Position numbers and translations under genes: made by a program
Part shown: positions 46,736 through 58,346 of the stretch, piece by piece
How positions within the stretch are numbered: the stretch's first letter is position 1
Layout: the number at the start of each line of letters is the position of its first letter
The notes under the pieces: generated by a model
Database searches by the model: none
Seen by the model: only the letters and a program-made list of their open reading frames with translations
Told to the model about the DNA's origin: nothing
Assembly: GCA_029558905.1 (NCBI GenBank)
Contig: JAKQCX010000034.1
Location: 34,244 to 98,243, forward strand
DNA: 64,000 nt
Reading direction: 5' to 3'
Source: Pseudomonadota bacterium
Lineage (GTDB): Bacteria; Pseudomonadota; Gammaproteobacteria; Burkholderiales; Thiobacillaceae

Positions 46736-47391
46736 CGTCCGCGGGCCTCGCCCCAGAGGATCTTGTGCAGTTGCACCTGCACACGCACGGGCAGCCCGTC
46801 GCGGATCACCCATTCCGCCAGCGAGGTCGCGTCCAGGCTGCCCCAGGCCGGAGAGAACAATACAGGACAGCGCGCCGTCAGGTCGTGTTCTGCCACTACC
46901 GCCCTGGCCCATTGATAGTCCGCCTCCCCGGTCAACACGAACTTGATCTCGTCCCGGGGTGACAGCGCCTCCAGGTTGGGCCAGTGATTGTGCGCCATGG
47001 CCCCGGAGCCTGGGGTCTTGATGTCGACGATGCGCGCCACCCGCGGGTCCAGGCCAGTGATCGGTAGGGCACCGCTGGTCTCCAGCGACACGTCCATCCC
47101 CAGGTCACATAGGCGGCCGAGCAGTACCCCACAGGCCTGCTGGGCCAGCGGTTCCCCACCCGTGACGGTGACATGCCGGGTGGCAAAGGAACGTACGCGC
47201 GAGACGATGCCCTCCAGTTCCATCCATTCTCCTCCCTGGAAGGCATAGGGAGTGTCGCAATAATGGCAGCGCAGGGGACAGCCGGTCAGGCGGACAAAAA
47301 CCGTCGGCAGGCCCACCCGACAGGCTTCTCCCTGCAGGGAAAAGAAGATCTCCGATACCCGCAGGCGGGCGGGACTGAGGCAGGGCGGCAA
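46732..47391 (-). CDS. queE: 7-carboxy-7-deazaguanine synthase QueE
   Basis: A 219-residue radical SAM enzyme. The cluster motif is [17 protein letters not shown] (CX3CX2C), preceded by [22 protein letters not shown] is the SAM-binding GGE segment. The start is TTG at 47391, two bases after the cpoB stop, with AGG upstream. It supplies CDG to QueC. Confidence 0.94.
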   Translation of the reverse strand: MPPCLSPARLRVSEIFFSLQGEACRVGLPTVFVRLTGCPLRCHYCDTPYAFQGGEWMELEGIVSRVRSFATRHVTVTGGEPLAQQACGVLLGRLCDLGMDVSLETSGALPITGLDPRVARIVDIKTPGSGAMAHNHWPNLEALSPRDEIKFVLTGEADYQWARAVVAEHDLTARCPVLFSPAWGSLDATSLAEWVIRDGLPVRVQVQLHKILWGEARGR

Positions 47392-47393
47392 GA

Positions 47394-48203
47394 CTACCTG
47401 AGGGTGGAAAGCAGCTTCTTGCCGCTGTCCGCGGCCCGGCTGTAGGGGAATTTCTCGGCCAGCCTTTCCAGCGTGCCCATGGCCTCGGCCCGCTTGTTCA
47501 TCTGCACCTGGGCCCGGGCCAGAGAAAGCATGGCGTCCGCCGCCTTGGCACTGTTGGGATATTCATCGATCAGGTGCTGATAGCTGAGCTCCGCGCTCTC
47601 GAAATCCGACATGCCCACATAGGAAAAACCCGTCCAGTAATGGGCGTTGGGCACCAGGCCGCTCTTGGGATACGCCTTGACGAAGGCCTGCAGGGCCAGC
47701 ACCGCCTCCTTGTAGCGTCCGGCCTTGACCATCTGGTAGGCCGATTCATAGGCCCTGGCCTCTCCTTCGGCATCCGCCTGCGGCGGCACACCCGACGCGG
47801 CCGGCGTGCTTGCCGCGACCGGCGGCGCGGTCAGGGTCTGCGCGGGCTGCAGGCGCATGGCGCCCACAGGCTGCGCCACCACGGCCGGCCGGCTTTCCAG
47901 TTCCTTCAGACGCTCGTCCACGTCCACGAACAGGTCCTTGACCCGTTTGTCCGCGACCTCCTGCCGATACGCCAGTTCATCCTGGGCACCACGCAGACGC
48001 GCCACCTCGGCCTTGAGGGCCTCGACCTGGTTGAGCAGATTCAACAGACCCTGATTCTGCAACTGGCTCTCCAGCCGGCCCAGGCGCTGCTCCTGGGCCT
48101 TCAGCAAGTCACTCAGGCGCTGCACCTGCTCATCGCCGGGCGCGGCCCAGCAAGCCTGGGCCGCCAGGGCCAGGAGGAGGAATGGGGCACGATTCGCCTT
48201 CAT
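47394..48203 (-). CDS. cpoB: Cell division coordinator CpoB (YbgF)
   Basis: A 269-residue periplasmic protein. A signal peptide (ending ACWA) is followed by a coiled coil (about 25-95, RLSDLLKAQEQRLGRLESQL) and C-terminal TPR repeats (YESAYQMVKAGRYKEAVLAL). It links Tol-Pal to peptidoglycan synthesis at division. ATG 48203 overlaps the pal stop. Confidence 0.95.
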   Translation of the reverse strand: MKANRAPFLLLALAAQACWAAPGDEQVQRLSDLLKAQEQRLGRLESQLQNQGLLNLLNQVEALKAEVARLRGAQDELAYRQEVADKRVKDLFVDVDERLKELESRPAVVAQPVGAMRLQPAQTLTAPPVAASTPAASGVPPQADAEGEARAYESAYQMVKAGRYKEAVLALQAFVKAYPKSGLVPNAHYWTGFSYVGMSDFESAELSYQHLIDEYPNSAKAADAMLSLARAQVQMNKRAEAMGTLERLAEKFPYSRAADSGKKLLSTLR

Positions 48204-48928
48204 TCGCCTTGATAGAGAATTTCGGCGCGGCGGTTCTGCTGCCAGGCGCTTTCGTCATGCCCCTCGACTAGGGGCTTTTCCTCGCCCAGAGAGACCGCTT
48301 CCATCTGGGCATCGCCCACTCCCAGCAGGGACAGGGCCGAATAGACGCTCTCCGCGCGGCGCTGGCCCAGGGCCAGGTTGTATTCCCGGCTGCCACGCTC
48401 GTCGGTATGCCCCTGCAGGATGACCTTGCTATCGGGATTGCTCTTCAGGAACTCCGCGTGGGCCTCCAACAGACCACGGAACTCGTCGCGGATGACCGAG
48501 CTGTCGAAGTCGAAATGGATGATGCGCTTGGACAGGGGGCTGTTGGGGTCCTTTAGCTTCAGGGCGATGACGTTCTGCACGTCGGCCGTGCTGGCCTCAT
48601 CCTTGCGCTCGCCGTCCAGCGGTGTGCCGTCCAGGGGTTTCACCTGTGCATCCGCCCCGGCCAGGGGACGGGTCTCGATCAGTTGCGCACCGGCCTGCGG
48701 CCTGGCCGCGTCCGCCGCGGGGGCGGTGGTGCCATCCGTGCGTGCGGCCGCCATGGCCGGGGTATCCATCGGTCTGCCGGTTGCGGGGCGCGCATCCACC
48801 GGATAGCCGGTCACGGCCGGGGGGCTGGAGCGTATGGCACGGTCCTCGATGACGGCGTCCTTGGGAGGCTGCTCCGCACAGCCGGCCAGCAGGGCAAGCA
48901 GAATCAGGGCTGGTATCGCTTGTTTCAT
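48200..48928 (-). CDS. pal: Peptidoglycan-associated lipoprotein Pal
   Basis: A 242-residue outer-membrane lipoprotein. The lipobox LLAG-C17 gives lipidation at Cys17. A ~90-residue Ala/Pro/Thr-rich linker makes it longer than the usual ~170 residues. The OmpA-like domain (IHFDFDSSVIRDEF, LQGHTDERGSREYNLALGQRR) binds peptidoglycan. ATG 48928 follows AAAGGAG. Confidence 0.95.
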   Translation of the reverse strand: MKQAIPALILLALLAGCAEQPPKDAVIEDRAIRSSPPAVTGYPVDARPATGRPMDTPAMAAARTDGTTAPAADAARPQAGAQLIETRPLAGADAQVKPLDGTPLDGERKDEASTADVQNVIALKLKDPNSPLSKRIIHFDFDSSVIRDEFRGLLEAHAEFLKSNPDSKVILQGHTDERGSREYNLALGQRRAESVYSALSLLGVGDAQMEAVSLGEEKPLVEGHDESAWQQNRRAEILYQGE

Positions 48929-48975
48929 GAACGCTCCTTTATCGATGACTGTTTCCTTGACCCTCGCTGCCACTC

Positions 48976-50238
48976 CTATCGCGCCCAGGCCGGCTCCCGC
49001 AAATCGCCGCTCTGGGACAGACGCTGCCGCACCCGACCATCCACGCTCACGGTGGCCAGCACGCCCCGCCCGTTGACCAGGGTCGCATACAGCAGCAAGC
49101 GTCCGTTGGCGGCGAAGCTGGGGGATTCGTCGAAGGTCGTATCCGTCAGCACCTGCATCTGGCGGCTGGCCAGGTCCATGACCGCGATGCGGAAGCGTCC
49201 GTCCCGGCGATGCACGAAGGCCAGAGTCTTGCCATCGGGAGACAGGGCAGGCGAGACATTGTACCCACCCTCGAAGGTGATGCGGCTGACATCCCCACTG
49301 GCGATGTCGGCACGGTAGATCTGGGGTGAGCCACCCCGGTCCGAGGTGAAGTACAGCCAGCGTCCGTCCGGACTGAAGAGCGGTTCGGTATCCAGGGCCC
49401 CCCCACGGGTAAAGCGCCTGGCCTCCCCGGTCTGCAGATCCAGCAGGTAGATCTGCGAGGTATCGTCCTTGGACAGGACGACGGCCAGGCCACGGCCATC
49501 CGGCGACCAGGCCGGAGCGGAATTGGAGCCGCGGAAATTCGCCACGGCCTTGCGTTGCCCGTCCGCCAGATTCTGCACATACACCACGGGCTTTCGATTC
49601 TCGAAGGAGACATACGCCAGCTTCTGCCCGTCCGGCGACCAGGCCGGCGAGATGATGGGCTCGGGCGAGGCCACCACGGTGATGGGGTTCTGGCTGTCGG
49701 CATCGGCCACCTGCAGCTCGTAGCGGCTGCCACGCTTGAGGATGTAGGCGATGCGGCCGGAGTAGGCACCGGGCTCGCCCAGCAGTTTCTCATGCACCAG
49801 GTCCGATATCCTGTGGGCCACGGAACGCAGGCCAGCGGGAGTGGTGGTATAGGACAGGGCCGCAAGCTGCGCCATGCGCACCGCATCGTAAAGCCAGAAG
49901 CGTACCTCCACGCGCCCCTCCCGCGCGGGAATCACATGCCCCATGACCACGGCATCGGCGCCGCGACTCTTCCACTCGGACAGAGCCAGGGCATCGGTGT
50001 CGGCCGGCGAAACCCCGCCCTTGGAATCCAGCAGGCGGAAATAGCCGCTGCGTTCCAGGTCGGTGGTGATGACATCGCCCGGATTGGGCCCGCCTTCCAG
50101 CTGCATGCGGAAGGGCAGGATGGCGATCGGCACCTTGTTGCTGGCGCCACCGATGATTTCGATGGTCATCTGGGACCTTGACGGCAAGGCCGTCAAGGTC
50201 AGTACCAGGGAGAGGAGAAAACGGACGAGCAGGTTCAT
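48976..50238 (-). CDS. tolB: Tol-Pal translocation protein TolB
   Basis: A 420-residue periplasmic protein with a signal peptide (~1-22), an N-terminal alpha/beta domain (PIAILPFRMQ) and a six-bladed beta-propeller, visible as repeats of the PAWSPDGQKLAYVS type. It binds Pal and TolA. ATG 50238 gives the family length; a longer frame upstream is not TolB-like. Confidence 0.96.
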   Translation of the reverse strand: MNLLVRFLLSLVLTLTALPSRSQMTIEIIGGASNKVPIAILPFRMQLEGGPNPGDVITTDLERSGYFRLLDSKGGVSPADTDALALSEWKSRGADAVVMGHVIPAREGRVEVRFWLYDAVRMAQLAALSYTTTPAGLRSVAHRISDLVHEKLLGEPGAYSGRIAYILKRGSRYELQVADADSQNPITVVASPEPIISPAWSPDGQKLAYVSFENRKPVVYVQNLADGQRKAVANFRGSNSAPAWSPDGRGLAVVLSKDDTSQIYLLDLQTGEARRFTRGGALDTEPLFSPDGRWLYFTSDRGGSPQIYRADIASGDVSRITFEGGYNVSPALSPDGKTLAFVHRRDGRFRIAVMDLASRQMQVLTDTTFDESPSFAANGRLLLYATLVNGRGVLATVSVDGRVRQRLSQSGDLREPAWAR

Positions 50239-50285
50239 CCGGGTAATCTTACCTTTCCAACCCCGGACGGGCCACCCAGCCGACA

Positions 50286-51125
50286 TCACTGCGGCCTGAA
50301 CTTCAGGATCAGGCCACTGCGGAACGCCGCCGCGGCCGCCTTGTCATTGGGCAGGGGCAGCGGGGAGGCGCGCAGGATGGCGCGCTCCACTTCCAGGTCG
50401 TAGGCCGGCTGGCCGCTGGATTGCAGCAGCCTTGCCTCGCGCACCTCACCATTGCCGAGCAGGGTCACCTGGAACACCGCCTCAGGATTGCCGCCCAGGT
50501 TCTGGGGCAGGTTCACGTAGGACAGGATCTTGGCCTGGATACGGCGTCTGAAGTCCTCCACCTGCTGATCCCTGCGCAGGGCCTGTTCCCGTCGCGCACG
50601 CAGCTGGATCGCCTCGTTTTCCAGATCCACCTGGGCCTGGCGCGCCATTTCCTGCTCCAGCTGCCTGCGCCGCAGCTCCTGCCGGAGCTGCTCGATACGC
50701 GCGCGCTCGGCCTGCTCCTCCCGCTCCCGGCGCGCCAGCTCCTCCGCCTGGCGTGCCTCTTCCTGCCGACGCGTCTCTTCCTGCGCGCGCTGCTTTTCCC
50801 GCGCGCGCTGCTCTTCCTGCTGCCGCAGCTCCGCCTCGGCCTGACGTTTCTGCTCCGGCGCATCCTTGCGTGCCTCCCGCAGGGCGATGTCCGCCACTTC
50901 CAGGGCGGTGGGCACCTCGGGTGCGGGCGGCACCAGGGGCGGGGGCTCAGGCACCACGGGTTCGCGGCTGGGCAGCGGCAGGGCCGACCACAGTTCCGCC
51001 TCCACGGGCTGCGCGGGCGGATTCTTCCAGGACATGCTCCATACCAGGGCCGCCAGGAACAGGCCGTGGATCGCCACGGCCAGGCCACCGGAGGACAGGT
51101 GCTGGAGACGCGGCGCCGTGATCAC
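50286..51125 (-). CDS. tolA: Cell envelope integrity protein TolA
   Basis: A 279-residue protein with one N-terminal transmembrane helix (about 16-33, AVAIHGLFLAALVWSMSW), a long Glu/Gln/Arg/Ala coiled coil (about 78-185) and a short C-terminal TonB-like domain (YVNLPQNLGGNPEAVFQVTL). It spans the periplasm to reach TolB/Pal. The start is GTG at 51125, overlapping the tolR stop. Confidence 0.94.
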   Translation of the reverse strand: MITAPRLQHLSSGGLAVAIHGLFLAALVWSMSWKNPPAQPVEAELWSALPLPSREPVVPEPPPLVPPAPEVPTALEVADIALREARKDAPEQKRQAEAELRQQEEQRAREKQRAQEETRRQEEARQAEELARREREEQAERARIEQLRQELRRRQLEQEMARQAQVDLENEAIQLRARREQALRRDQQVEDFRRRIQAKILSYVNLPQNLGGNPEAVFQVTLLGNGEVREARLLQSSGQPAYDLEVERAILRASPLPLPNDKAAAAAFRSGLILKFRPQ

Positions 51126-51541
51126 GGTTGCGCGGGTTGCACCAGCAGGCCGACCCTGGACACCCCCTGGGATTGCAGCGTGTCCATGACGCGCATGACC
51201 GCCTCGTAGCGCACATTCCGGTCGGCGGAGATCACGACGGGCTGCCCCGGGTGCGCCTGCTGCCTGGCCTGGATGGCGCTGGCCAGCCGGTCCTCTTGCA
51301 CCGTCTCGCCCTCCTCGCCGCTGCCCCGGTCCCGCAACAGCAGGCCTCCGTCTTCACGTACCACCACTTCCAGGGGCGCGGCAGGCGCCGTGGCGCTCTT
51401 GCTTACGCTGGGCAGGTCCACCATGGCCGGGTTGATGAACGGGGCCGTGACCATGAAGATCACCAGCAGCACCAGCATCACGTCGATATAGGGCACCACG
51501 TTGATCTGGTTCATGGCCTTGCGCGGCCGGCGGCTGATCAT
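51122..51541 (-). CDS. tolR: TolR proton-channel subunit
   Basis: A 139-residue protein with one transmembrane helix (about 12-32, NVVPYIDVMLVLLVIFMVT) carrying the essential Asp, then a periplasmic ExbD/TolR domain. It pairs with TolQ. Overlaps with tolQ and tolA are ATGA and GTGA. Confidence 0.96.
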   Translation of the reverse strand: MISRRPRKAMNQINVVPYIDVMLVLLVIFMVTAPFINPAMVDLPSVSKSATAPAAPLEVVVREDGGLLLRDRGSGEEGETVQEDRLASAIQARQQAHPGQPVVISADRNVRYEAVMRVMDTLQSQGVSRVGLLVQPAQP

Positions 51542-52218
51542 GCGCGTGCCACCTCCTGCTGCAGGATGTTGGAAAACTCCTCCATGAAGGCATCGTAGCG
51601 GTTGGCCAGACGGTCGATGTCATGCGTGAAACGGTTATAGGCCACGACCGCCGGGATGGCGGCGAACAGGCCGATGGCCGTGGCGACGAGGGCCTCGGCG
51701 ATGCCGGGCGCCACCTGCGCCAGGGTGGCCTGGGCCACGTTGGACAGGCCGATGAAGGCGTTCATGATGCCCCACACCGTGCCGAACAGTCCCACATACG
51801 GAGACACCGCGCCGACGGTGGCGAGGAAGGGCAGATAGGCCTCCAGCAGGTCCATCTCGCGCTGATAACCCGCGCGCATGGCGCGCCGGGCGCTTTCCAG
51901 CACGGCGGCCGGGGCCAGGCCCTGCTTGCGCTTGGCGCGGAACTCGCGGTAGCCTGCGCGGAACACCTCCTCCAGGCTGGAACGCCGCTGCTCCCCATCC
52001 ACGCGCTCGACGATGGCGGTATGGCCTCCACTCCAGAAATCGCGCTGGAAGAACTCCGAGGCGCGCAGCTCGCGGCGCAGGGTGAACAGCTTCTCGAAGA
52101 TCAGCCACCAGGACAGCACCGAGGCCAGCAGCAGCAGCAGCAGGACCCCCTTGACCACCCAGCTGGCCTGGGCGACGAGGGTAAGGAAGGACATGTCCTG
52201 GGCGAGAGAGATTTCCAT
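51538..52218 (-). CDS. tolQ: TolQ proton-channel subunit
   Basis: A 226-residue inner-membrane protein with three transmembrane helices (about 18-38, 130-150, 170-192) and the conserved LATVGAVSPYVGLFGTVWGIM. It energizes TolA with TolR. ATG 52218 starts MEISLAQDMSFLTLVAQASW; it is seven bases after the ybgC stop. Confidence 0.96.
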   Translation of the reverse strand: MEISLAQDMSFLTLVAQASWVVKGVLLLLLLASVLSWWLIFEKLFTLRRELRASEFFQRDFWSGGHTAIVERVDGEQRRSSLEEVFRAGYREFRAKRKQGLAPAAVLESARRAMRAGYQREMDLLEAYLPFLATVGAVSPYVGLFGTVWGIMNAFIGLSNVAQATLAQVAPGIAEALVATAIGLFAAIPAVVAYNRFTHDIDRLANRYDAFMEEFSNILQQEVARA

Positions 52219-52225
52219 GGGCGGC

Positions 52226-52683
52226 TCAGTCGGCAAAGGCCTGGGTGACGATGGCAGGGATTTTAGCCGGGCGGAAATCCGCATGCGTGACGCAGGCCAC
52301 CTGAATCCGGGCCGACAGCAGCCGTGTCGCGCCCAGCAGGATGTGCTGCTCCATCTCCAGGCTGACCCGTTTCAGGGCCACAAGGGTGCTGACCACCTGC
52401 AGACGGTCATTGAAGCGCGCCGGGCGCAGGTAGTCCGCCTCCACGCGGCGCACCACGAACACCACGCCCGCCCGCCGGGCCAGCTGGTCCTGCTCCAGGC
52501 CCAGGGCAGACAGCCACTCTGTGCGCGCCCGCTCCAGGAATTTCAGGTAGTTGGCGTAATACACCACGCCACCGGCATCGGTGTCTTCCCAATAGACCCG
52601 CACGGGCCAGGCAAACGACGGATTCCCGCGCACACGGCATGCCTGGTCGTCGCCCCGGGGAGACGCGGAATCGGCCGCTCGGC

Positions 52684-52687
<4 letters not shown>
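52226..52687 (-). CDS. ybgC: Tol-Pal-associated acyl-CoA thioesterase YbgC
   Basis: A 153-residue hot-dog thioesterase. The catalytic Asp lies in [29 protein letters not shown]. An N-terminal ~25-residue extension before the core suggests the true start may be internal, but the ATG at 52687 overlaps the ruvB stop (ATGA). It heads the tol-pal genes. Confidence 0.94.
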
Positions 52688-53727
<1,040 letters not shown>

Positions 53728-53801
53728 GATCAGACCGCCATGAATATCGTCTGTGTGTACGCACACGGGCGCCCTGGCGCCATGCAACCTCCTTTTCCCG
53801 T

Positions 53802-54587
53802 TTACAGGGGGCCCTCGCCCCCGACGATGTGCTGCAGTTCCACCCGCTCGCCGCGGCCCTCCAGGCTGAGCTCGGCCAGCCAGGCCCCTTCGCCCGGCAG
53901 GCCGACGAAGGCCAGATAGCCGGCCTCGCCCTGGGGTTCCAGCAGCACGCTTTCCCTCGGCGTCTGGCCGGGGCGCCCCAGGGCCAGATGCACGCGGATA
54001 TCCGGCACCAGGGCGCCGGTGCGGTCGCGCACCAGCACGCGCACCTCGTTGACATGCGCAGGACGCAGGGCGTCCAGACCCACCACCTCCACCGTCCAGC
54101 CCAGGCGGGCCAGCTTGTTTTCCATGGCACGGTGCTGCGCGATGCCCTTGGCCGCGTCGCCGCCGTGCGCCACCACCCCGGCGAAGCCCGTGTGCACCCC
54201 GCCCCGGCCGGCATTGGGCAGCAGCAGCGCCGCCAGGCCGGCCGGCAGACCCTGCCGCGCCACATACACGAACCCACCGAACAGGAGGGTGATGAGCAGG
54301 AAGAACAGCACCATGACGCGCGGTGCCCAGTGTCCACCCCCCATGGCCCGGGCCTTGTCGCCGTACAGCAGGCCCAGCATCACGGCCACGGTGGGGTAGG
54401 CGACCACATGCATGGTGATGACATCCAACCCCGGGCGGCTCAACGCGGCATAGAACAGATACAGGCCACCGGGCACCCCCGCCGCCATCACCGCGGACCA
54501 GAAGTTGGCCAGACGCAGGCCCCGGCCCAGGGCATAGAGCAGCACGGTGAGCAACATGCCGCCAAAGATGGAGACGGGCAGGTTCAT
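53802..54587 (-). CDS. Membrane protein with C-terminal FixH-like domain
   Basis: A 261-residue protein. Four hydrophobic helices lie in about residues 5-22, 28-48, 57-76 and 88-110. The C-terminal ~110 residues ([40 protein letters not shown]) resemble the periplasmic domain of FixH, an accessory of cbb3 oxidase maturation. FixH normally has one anchor helix, so the extra N-terminal helices are unusual. It directly follows ccoG, which supports the link. Confidence 0.68.
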   Translation of the reverse strand: MNLPVSIFGGMLLTVLLYALGRGLRLANFWSAVMAAGVPGGLYLFYAALSRPGLDVITMHVVAYPTVAVMLGLLYGDKARAMGGGHWAPRVMVLFFLLITLLFGGFVYVARQGLPAGLAALLLPNAGRGGVHTGFAGVVAHGGDAAKGIAQHRAMENKLARLGWTVEVVGLDALRPAHVNEVRVLVRDRTGALVPDIRVHLALGRPGQTPRESVLLEPQGEAGYLAFVGLPGEGAWLAELSLEGRGERVELQHIVGGEGPL

Positions 54588-54596
54588 GGCTCCCCC

Positions 54597-56006
<1,410 letters not shown>

Positions 56007-56109
56007 GCCGGGTCCAACGGTGCCGCGTCAGAGACAAAGGCATGCAGCTTACCCGAGGGCGTCCCCCGCCCGCCACCCTGCCGGCCGCCCGGCTGCGCGC
56101 CGCGCGTGC

Positions 56110-56140
56110 AAAAAAAACGGGCGCGGTTGCCCGCGCCCGT
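56110..56140 (-). terminator. Intrinsic terminator of the porin gene
   Basis: On the minus strand a 10-bp stem (ACGGGCGCGG / CCGCGCCCGT) with a GCAA loop is followed by seven T residues. It lies 25 bases past the porin stop. It is the strongest intrinsic terminator in the window. Confidence 0.9.
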
Positions 56141-56164
56141 CTCGACCTGCGATGCCGCTCTGGC

Positions 56165-57211
56165 TTAGAAGCTGTGCTTCACGCCCAGGTTCCAGCCCGC
56201 GTTGCTGCTGCGGTTGGAGGCATTCACCATGCCAGCGCCCCAGGAGGAATCGCTGTCGCCGGAGGCGTACACGAAGTAGGCGGTGGTGCGCTTGGACAGG
56301 CTGTAGTCCGCGCCCAGGGCCCACATGTCCTGGTCGGTGTTGTTGCCGAAGTTGGCGTTGTCCACCATGCCATACAGGGCCTTCAGGGTGATGGGGCCCA
56401 TGGCATAGGCGCCGTTCAGCGCGTAGGACTTGCGCTTCTTGGCCGCACCGTCGACCTTGACGTTCTCGTGCAGGAAGCCCACCTTGGCGTCGCCGAAGCT
56501 GTAGCCCAGGCCCAGCTTGTAGGCCTTGGTGTCGTTACCCGCGCCAGCCGTGTCCTTGATGTTCTGGTAGGCCAGGGCGCCGAACAGCGGGCCGTTGTTG
56601 TACACGCCGGAGAGGGAGTAGCCGTCCATGGTATCCCTGGGGGCGGCGTCGTTGGTCATCATGATGTTGCCGGCGAAGGTGAAGCCGGACATGTTGGGGG
56701 AGATGTAGGCCACGGTCTGGGGAGCACGGTTGTCCATGGCATTCATCAGCAGCTCGACGCCGTTCGCGCGGCCCAGGTTGTAGTCACCGACGGTGTCGGC
56801 GAACAGGTCCAGGGGACCGGTGCTGCTCTTGTAGGCGGAGTCATGCCGGCCACCCAGCACGGTACCGAAGCCGCCGGCCAGACCGACGTAGGTGTTGCGC
56901 ATGCCCCAGGTGGTGCCGCCGATGGCACCGGCGCCGCCGGCGTTGGCACCGCCGTCCAGAGCGGATTCCACCTGCCAGATGGCCTTCAGGCCACCGCCCA
57001 GGTCCTCGCTACCCTTGAAGCCGATGCGGCTGAAGTTGCTCACCACGGAAGGGGTATAGGACACGTTGGCACCGCCACCACCCGTGGGGGTGTTGTCGTA
57101 GTCCTCGATGGCGACGTTGATGATGCCGTACACATCCACGTTGGAAGTGGCGGCGAAGGCGGGGGCGGCGAAGACACCGGCAACGGCCAGGGCGATCAGG
57201 GATTTTTTCAT
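56165..57211 (-). CDS. Gram-negative trimeric porin
   Basis: A 348-residue outer-membrane protein. The signal peptide (MKKSLIALAVAGVFAAPAFA) is followed by a beta-strand-rich barrel starting SNVDVYGIINVAIEDYD, with the typical GSEDLGGGLKAIWQVES strand, and the final residue is Phe (GVKHSF), the BAM recognition signal. This is the betaproteobacterial porin type (Porin_4). ATG 57211 follows AGGAG. A strong terminator ends the gene and a long leader precedes it. Confidence 0.94.
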   Translation of the reverse strand: MKKSLIALAVAGVFAAPAFAATSNVDVYGIINVAIEDYDNTPTGGGGANVSYTPSVVSNFSRIGFKGSEDLGGGLKAIWQVESALDGGANAGGAGAIGGTTWGMRNTYVGLAGGFGTVLGGRHDSAYKSSTGPLDLFADTVGDYNLGRANGVELLMNAMDNRAPQTVAYISPNMSGFTFAGNIMMTNDAAPRDTMDGYSLSGVYNNGPLFGALAYQNIKDTAGAGNDTKAYKLGLGYSFGDAKVGFLHENVKVDGAAKKRKSYALNGAYAMGPITLKALYGMVDNANFGNNTDQDMWALGADYSLSKRTTAYFVYASGDSDSSWGAGMVNASNRSSNAGWNLGVKHSF

Positions 57212-57318
57212 CTTGATACTCCTATCAGGTTAATGAAACTTTTCCCGGCGGGGCTTTGGCTTGTGCCTCCACCCCTGGGGGGGACTGCTCCTTAAGAACC
57301 TCTCGCGGAGAAGCTGGA

Positions 57319-57369
57319 GCGCATTGTGCATAAAGTTCTTGAGTCAGGCCAAGTTACGGCACAATGCGC
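57319..57369 (-). repeat. 11-bp inverted repeat upstream of the porin gene
   Basis: GCGCATTGTGC (57319-57329) and its exact complement GCACAATGCGC (57359-57369) are separated by 29 bases, about 110-160 bases before the porin ATG. They may be an operator pair or a leader stem. The region also has AT-rich promoter-like sequence. Confidence 0.6.
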
Positions 57370-57432
57370 AAGCATTTATTGTGATGTGCCGTTGCGGGCA
57401 CGCCACAGGCATCCCCGCCCGGGCATGTCGTC

Positions 57433-58305
57433 TCAGGCCTGCGCGAACAGGCGCGCCAGTTCCGCTCCCGGCTCGGGCGCACGCATGAAGGCCTCACCCA
57501 CCAGAAAGGCATGCACCTGGTGCCGGCGCATGCGCGCTACATCGGCGGGGGTGAGGATGCCGCTTTCGGTCACGACGATGCGGGTTCCTCCTTCACCCCC
57601 GTCCGCATGTGTGGGGTGCGCACCGACGCGCGGCAGCAGCGCCAGGGTGGTCTCCAGGCTCGTGGCGAAGGTGCGCAGGTCGCGGTTGTTGATGCCCATG
57701 AGGGGCGTGGCCAGCTGCAGGGCCGCCGCCAGTTCCGCGCCATCATGGCTTTCCACCAGCACCGCCATGCCCAGCTGGTGAGCCAGGTCCTCCAGCTCCC
57801 GCATCCCGGCCACGTCAAAGGCGTCTGCCTCATCCCCTTCCCCGCGAGGGGCGGCGCGTGCGAAGGCCGCGACGATCAGCAGGATGCAGTCGGCCCCCAT
57901 GGCGCGTGCCTCGTACACCTGGTAGGGGTCGAGCATGAAGTCCTTGCGCAGCACGGGCAGCGCGCAGGCGGCGCGTGCGGCCACCAGGTATTCCGGCGCG
58001 CCCTGGAAATACTCCCGGTCGGTGAGCACGGACAGGCAGGCCGCCCCACCACGCGCATAGCTGGCGGCGATCTCCGCCGGCCGGAAGTCGGCGCGGATCA
58101 CGCCCTTGCTGGGGCTGGCCTTCTTGATCTCGGCGATGACCGCGGCCTGGCCGGCGTCGATACGGGCGCGCAGGGCGCCGACGAAGTCCCGCGGGGGCGG
58201 GGCGCGCAGGGCATCGGCGCGCACTACTTCCAGGGGCCGGACCCGGCGGGCGGCGGCCACCTCGTCCCGCTTGCGGGCCAGGATCTTTTCGAGGATGTCG
58301 GACAT
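57433..58305 (-). CDS. trpC: Indole-3-glycerol phosphate synthase TrpC
   Basis: A 290-residue TIM-barrel enzyme of tryptophan synthesis. Active-site Lys/Glu segments are [37 protein letters not shown] and [15 protein letters not shown] is near the end. It is about 25-30 residues longer than usual because of two insertions: one after [11 protein letters not shown] (about 20 residues) and one before RIVVTESGI (about 12). trpD and trpG, its usual neighbours, are not here; alr is upstream. Confidence 0.94.
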   Translation of the reverse strand: MSDILEKILARKRDEVAAARRVRPLEVVRADALRAPPPRDFVGALRARIDAGQAAVIAEIKKASPSKGVIRADFRPAEIAASYARGGAACLSVLTDREYFQGAPEYLVAARAACALPVLRKDFMLDPYQVYEARAMGADCILLIVAAFARAAPRGEGDEADAFDVAGMRELEDLAHQLGMAVLVESHDGAELAAALQLATPLMGINNRDLRTFATSLETTLALLPRVGAHPTHADGGEGGTRIVVTESGILTPADVARMRRHQVHAFLVGEAFMRAPEPGAELARLFAQA

Positions 58306-58324
58306 GGTTCTTCCTTGCGGGCGC

Positions 58325-58342
58325 CCCGTCCGCGCGGACGGG
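58325..58342. other. Hairpin between alr and trpC
   Basis: CCCGTCC-GCGC-GGACGGG forms a 7-bp stem in the 41-bp gap between the alr stop and trpC start. It lacks a T-tract, so a terminator role is doubtful. Confidence 0.3.
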
Positions 58343-58346
58343 ACGG

